Source of the DNA: Bacillota bacterium | Lineage (GTDB): Bacteria; Bacillota; Bacilli; Alicyclobacillales; Alicyclobacillaceae | Direction of reading: 5' to 3' | DNA length: 8,613 nt | Assembly (NCBI GenBank): GCA_021820805.1 | Contig: JAKADF010000116.1 | Span: forward strand, 1-8,613 | Part shown: positions 6,514 to 8,613 of the stretch, in pieces | Numbering within the stretch: position 1 is the stretch's first letter | Layout: every line of letters begins with the position of its first letter | The notes under the pieces: model-generated | Seen by the model: only the letters and a program-made list of their open reading frames with translations | The model's database searches: none | Told to the model about the DNA's origin: nothing | Made by a program: the position numbers and the translations under genes

Positions 6514-8403
6514 ATGAAGAAAATTAATAAAGCAGCTGGCAGGGTCAGCTTTGTTTATGGTGTTGTATTTTTATCTCTATCTGCCCTATTATTTCGACTT
6601 GCGTACTTACAAGTAAGTAAAGGGAATGAGTTTCGGTCATCTGCTTCAAACCAGCAAATCTCCTATGTTCCCGTTATGCCCGAACGAGGATGGATATATG
6701 ACTCAAATCATCAACTGCTTGCGTATGACACGCCGACAATCAGCATTGTCATGACACGCTTGCACAATGATAAAGTTCAAAACTACGCATCACTTGCTAA
6801 GCGATTAGCACCTGTGCTTGGACAGTCCGAGGCATCGCTTGTAAAAAAGATGCAAACAGAAAACACATGGCAAGACCAAATTTATTTGCTTCAAAACGCA
6901 ACTGATGCTCAAGTTTCATATGTCTCAGAACATAAGAGCGAATTGCCTGGAGTAGAACTTGTTGTTTCATCTAAGCGGACATATAGACACGGGGATTTGG
7001 CCGGCCAAGTCATGGGTTATGTCGGGGCAATCACAGCTGATGACAAGAAGAAATATGTGGATAACCCTAAATACAATTATTTAATGGATCAAATTATTGG
7101 CCGTTCTGGCATCGAATCTGAATATGAACAGTATCTGCAGGGTAAACCTGGAAAAAATGCGGTTGTAATTAACAACATGGGAATACCAATTGAGTCTCTC
7201 GGTTTGAACCCTTCTCCAACAAGAGGAGATACTTTAGAGTTAACGCTCGACGGACATCTTCAAGCCGAAACACAGAACATTCTCAGCCAAGAAATCAGTA
7301 CACTCACTCAGAAAGGTACTAACGTTAACGAAGCTGCTGCTGTAGCCTTGAACCCGAAAACGGGAGCAGTTTTGGCGATGGCAAGTTATCCATACCTTGA
7401 CCCAAATTGGTATTTGGATCCGAAATTATACCAACAACACGTACACGAACTGAATACGTATCCAAGCCCAGCATACAACAATGTGACACAAGGCGTATTT
7501 ATGCCAGGTTCGACCGTCAAACCCGGCAATATACTGCTTGGCCTATTAAGTGGCGTAATCACGCCGTCAACAATTATTGACGACCCTGGATTCTTAATGA
7601 TTGGTAACTATCGAATGCATGGCGATGAAGTAAATGGTGCAGGTCCTGTAAATCCAATTCAAACAATTCAATTGTCAGACGATATTTTTATGTACCAAAT
7701 GGCTCTATGGATGGCCCACTATCCACCAACAAACATGAGTATCAATACTTGGCTGAATACTGTACGAACAAAAACACTAAATCAATTCCATCAATTTGAA
7801 CAGTCAATGGGTCTTGGCGTGAAAACGGGTATTGACCTGCCTTCTGAATCACTTGGGCATTTTTCGGATTATAAGACTTTGTACGACCTGCCGGCAACAG
7901 CCATTGGCCAAGACCAAGCTTTTACTCCAATTCAGCTTGCTGACTATGTATCGACTATTGCAAACAGCGGCAATCGCATGCAGCCTCATCTGCTTTCATC
8001 TATCTTGACACCGGAAGGTAAAGTTATTAAAACGTACAAGCCTACAGTTGTAGACAGAGTAAAGGCCAAAGCACAATACTGGAACGTTTTGCATCAAGGT
8101 ATGCATTTGGTTACCAATTCTCCACAAGGTACAGCATCCGGCAGTTTTATGAACGCACCTTACCAAGCCGCCGGTAAAACAGGTACCGCCCAGCAAGGTG
8201 GAGGTAAAAATGACATCGCGGTTTTCATCGGATATGCGCCATTCAATGATCCACAAATTGCAGTAGCCGTCGTCATTCCTGGCGGTGGTTACGGTGCGAC
8301 GGCGGCAGTTCCTGTTGCTAGAAACATAATGGACGCATATTTCAAAGAGCACCATAAGTTTTTCCCGAAGTCACAGTGGACGAATTCGGCCATTCAAAAT
8401 TAA
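6514..8403 (+). CDS. Class B penicillin-binding protein, peptidoglycan D,D-transpeptidase
   Basis: Bitopic membrane transpeptidase (629 aa) that cross-links peptidoglycan outside the cell. In-frame ATGs at 6415 and 6475 lack ribosome-binding sites; the ATG at 6514 follows GGAGG (6504-6508) by 5 nt and starts MKKINKAAGR right before the membrane anchor (about 11-27). The dimerization/pedestal domain shows FRLAYLQ, PERGWIYD (56-63) and GRSGIESEYEQYLQG (196-210). The transpeptidase domain carries all three catalytic motifs: S-T-V-K with nucleophile Ser333 and Lys336, S388-D-D390 in the SxN position, and KTGTAQ (555-560). Asp in the second motif, the single anchor and the lack of a glycosyltransferase or PASTA domain point to a PBP2/PbpA-type elongation enzyme that would partner a RodA-like polymerase, rather than a SpoVD/FtsI type. 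That subtype call is tentative. Confidence 0.92.
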   Translation: MKKINKAAGRVSFVYGVVFLSLSALLFRLAYLQVSKGNEFRSSASNQQISYVPVMPERGWIYDSNHQLLAYDTPTISIVMTRLHNDKVQNYASLAKRLAPVLGQSEASLVKKMQTENTWQDQIYLLQNATDAQVSYVSEHKSELPGVELVVSSKRTYRHGDLAGQVMGYVGAITADDKKKYVDNPKYNYLMDQIIGRSGIESEYEQYLQGKPGKNAVVINNMGIPIESLGLNPSPTRGDTLELTLDGHLQAETQNILSQEISTLTQKGTNVNEAAAVALNPKTGAVLAMASYPYLDPNWYLDPKLYQQHVHELNTYPSPAYNNVTQGVFMPGSTVKPGNILLGLLSGVITPSTIIDDPGFLMIGNYRMHGDEVNGAGPVNPIQTIQLSDDIFMYQMALWMAHYPPTNMSINTWLNTVRTKTLNQFHQFEQSMGLGVKTGIDLPSESLGHFSDYKTLYDLPATAIGQDQAFTPIQLADYVSTIANSGNRMQPHLLSSILTPEGKVIKTYKPTVVDRVKAKAQYWNVLHQGMHLVTNSPQGTASGSFMNAPYQAAGKTGTAQQGGGKNDIAVFIGYAPFNDPQIAVAVVIPGGGYGATAAVPVARNIMDAYFKEHHKFFPKSQWTNSAIQN

Positions 8404-8463
8404 ATCACTTTAATTAAGGTTTAAGTTTGTTTCTATTGAATGAACATGCTTCTTTTGACCACT

Positions 8464-8480
8464 TGCTTCGGAAAGCATTT
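8464..8480 (+). terminator. Weak hairpin after the PBP gene, possible terminator
   Basis: TGCTT (8464-8468) pairs with AAGCA (8473-8477) around a CGGA loop and is followed by only three T before CG. It lies 60 bases after the PBP stop. The stem is short and the T-tract poor. The same bases also resemble the end of the adjacent tandem repeat unit, so it may instead be a degenerate repeat half. Nothing else is recognisable in 8404-8463. Confidence 0.3.
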
Positions 8481-8485
8481 CGATG

Positions 8486-8613
8486 CCTATTCGCCTGCCG
8501 GTCACGCCGGGCCACACGGCTTTGGCACTGTTTTGATACCTATTCGCCTGCCGGGCACGCGGGCCACCCTGCTTTGGCACTGTTTCGTTACCTATTCGCC
8601 TGCCGGGCCACGC
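8486..8613 (+). repeat. GC-rich tandem repeat, 52-53 bp units, running off window
   Basis: Unit 1 spans 8486-8538 (53 bp), unit 2 spans 8539-8590 (52 bp) and a partial unit 3 spans 8591-8613. Each begins CCTATTCGCCTGCCGG, and the two full units end in TTTGGCACTGTTT plus a few bases. Units 1 and 2 differ by five substitutions and one 1-bp indel; unit 3 has an extra C after GCCGGG. Unit 2 is about 63% G+C, well above its surroundings. A degenerate half-unit may precede unit 1 (8464-8485). Each unit can form a small hairpin, in unit 2 GCCTGC with GCGGGC around a 7-nt loop. No unique spacers exist, so it is not CRISPR. It is a minisatellite or dispersed intergenic repeat of unknown role. Confidence 0.85.

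Noticed and set aside
8486..8613. CRISPR array.
   Set aside because: Units follow each other head to tail without unique spacers and diverge from one another, and no cas gene is present in the window.

Overview
The window looks like chromosomal DNA of a Gram-positive Bacilli-type bacterium. The ribosome-binding sites are strong and purine-rich, TTG and GTG starts are used alongside ATG, there is a lipoprotein substrate-binding protein, and all gene families are Firmicutes-like. Base composition is moderate by eye. The genus cannot be fixed from the sequence; an Alicyclobacillus-like or related Bacilli lineage is only a guess. Nothing looks like phage, an insertion sequence or a CRISPR array.

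Layout: (1) Positions 1-660, minus strand: the N-terminal 220 codons of a membrane-anchored NERD (nuclease-related) domain protein, cut by the window edge. (2) 661-954: a divergent intergenic region holding a candidate promoter in each direction and a structured 5' leader on the plus strand. (3) 955-5628: a complete four-gene ABC importer of the BMP/NupNOPQ nucleoside type: lipoprotein, double ATPase and two permeases. An intrinsic terminator lies between the lipoprotein gene and the other three. (4) 5629-5754: a short convergent gap with a strong inverted repeat. (5) 5755-6429, minus strand: a Nudix hydrolase of the CoA-pyrophosphatase subgroup. (6) 6514-8403, plus strand: a class B penicillin-binding protein (peptidoglycan D,D-transpeptidase), divergent from the Nudix gene. 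(7) 8404-8613: a weak hairpin, then a GC-rich tandem repeat of 52-53 bp running off the window.

The four importer genes form one functional unit. The lipoprotein should bind a purine-type nucleoside outside the membrane, the two BPD_transp_2 permeases form the channel, and the fused double-ATPase powers import. The partial terminator after the lipoprotein gene would make more binding protein than membrane complex. The Nudix and PBP genes are ordinary housekeeping functions with no evident link to the importer.

The most interesting non-coding signals are two. The first is the leader before the lipoprotein gene, where two perfect stems of 8 and 10 bp interleave as an H-type pseudoknot or as two alternative hairpins; it does not match the purine riboswitch core by eye and could be a cis-regulatory RNA. 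The second is the tandem repeat at the right edge. No wholly new multi-gene system is evident.
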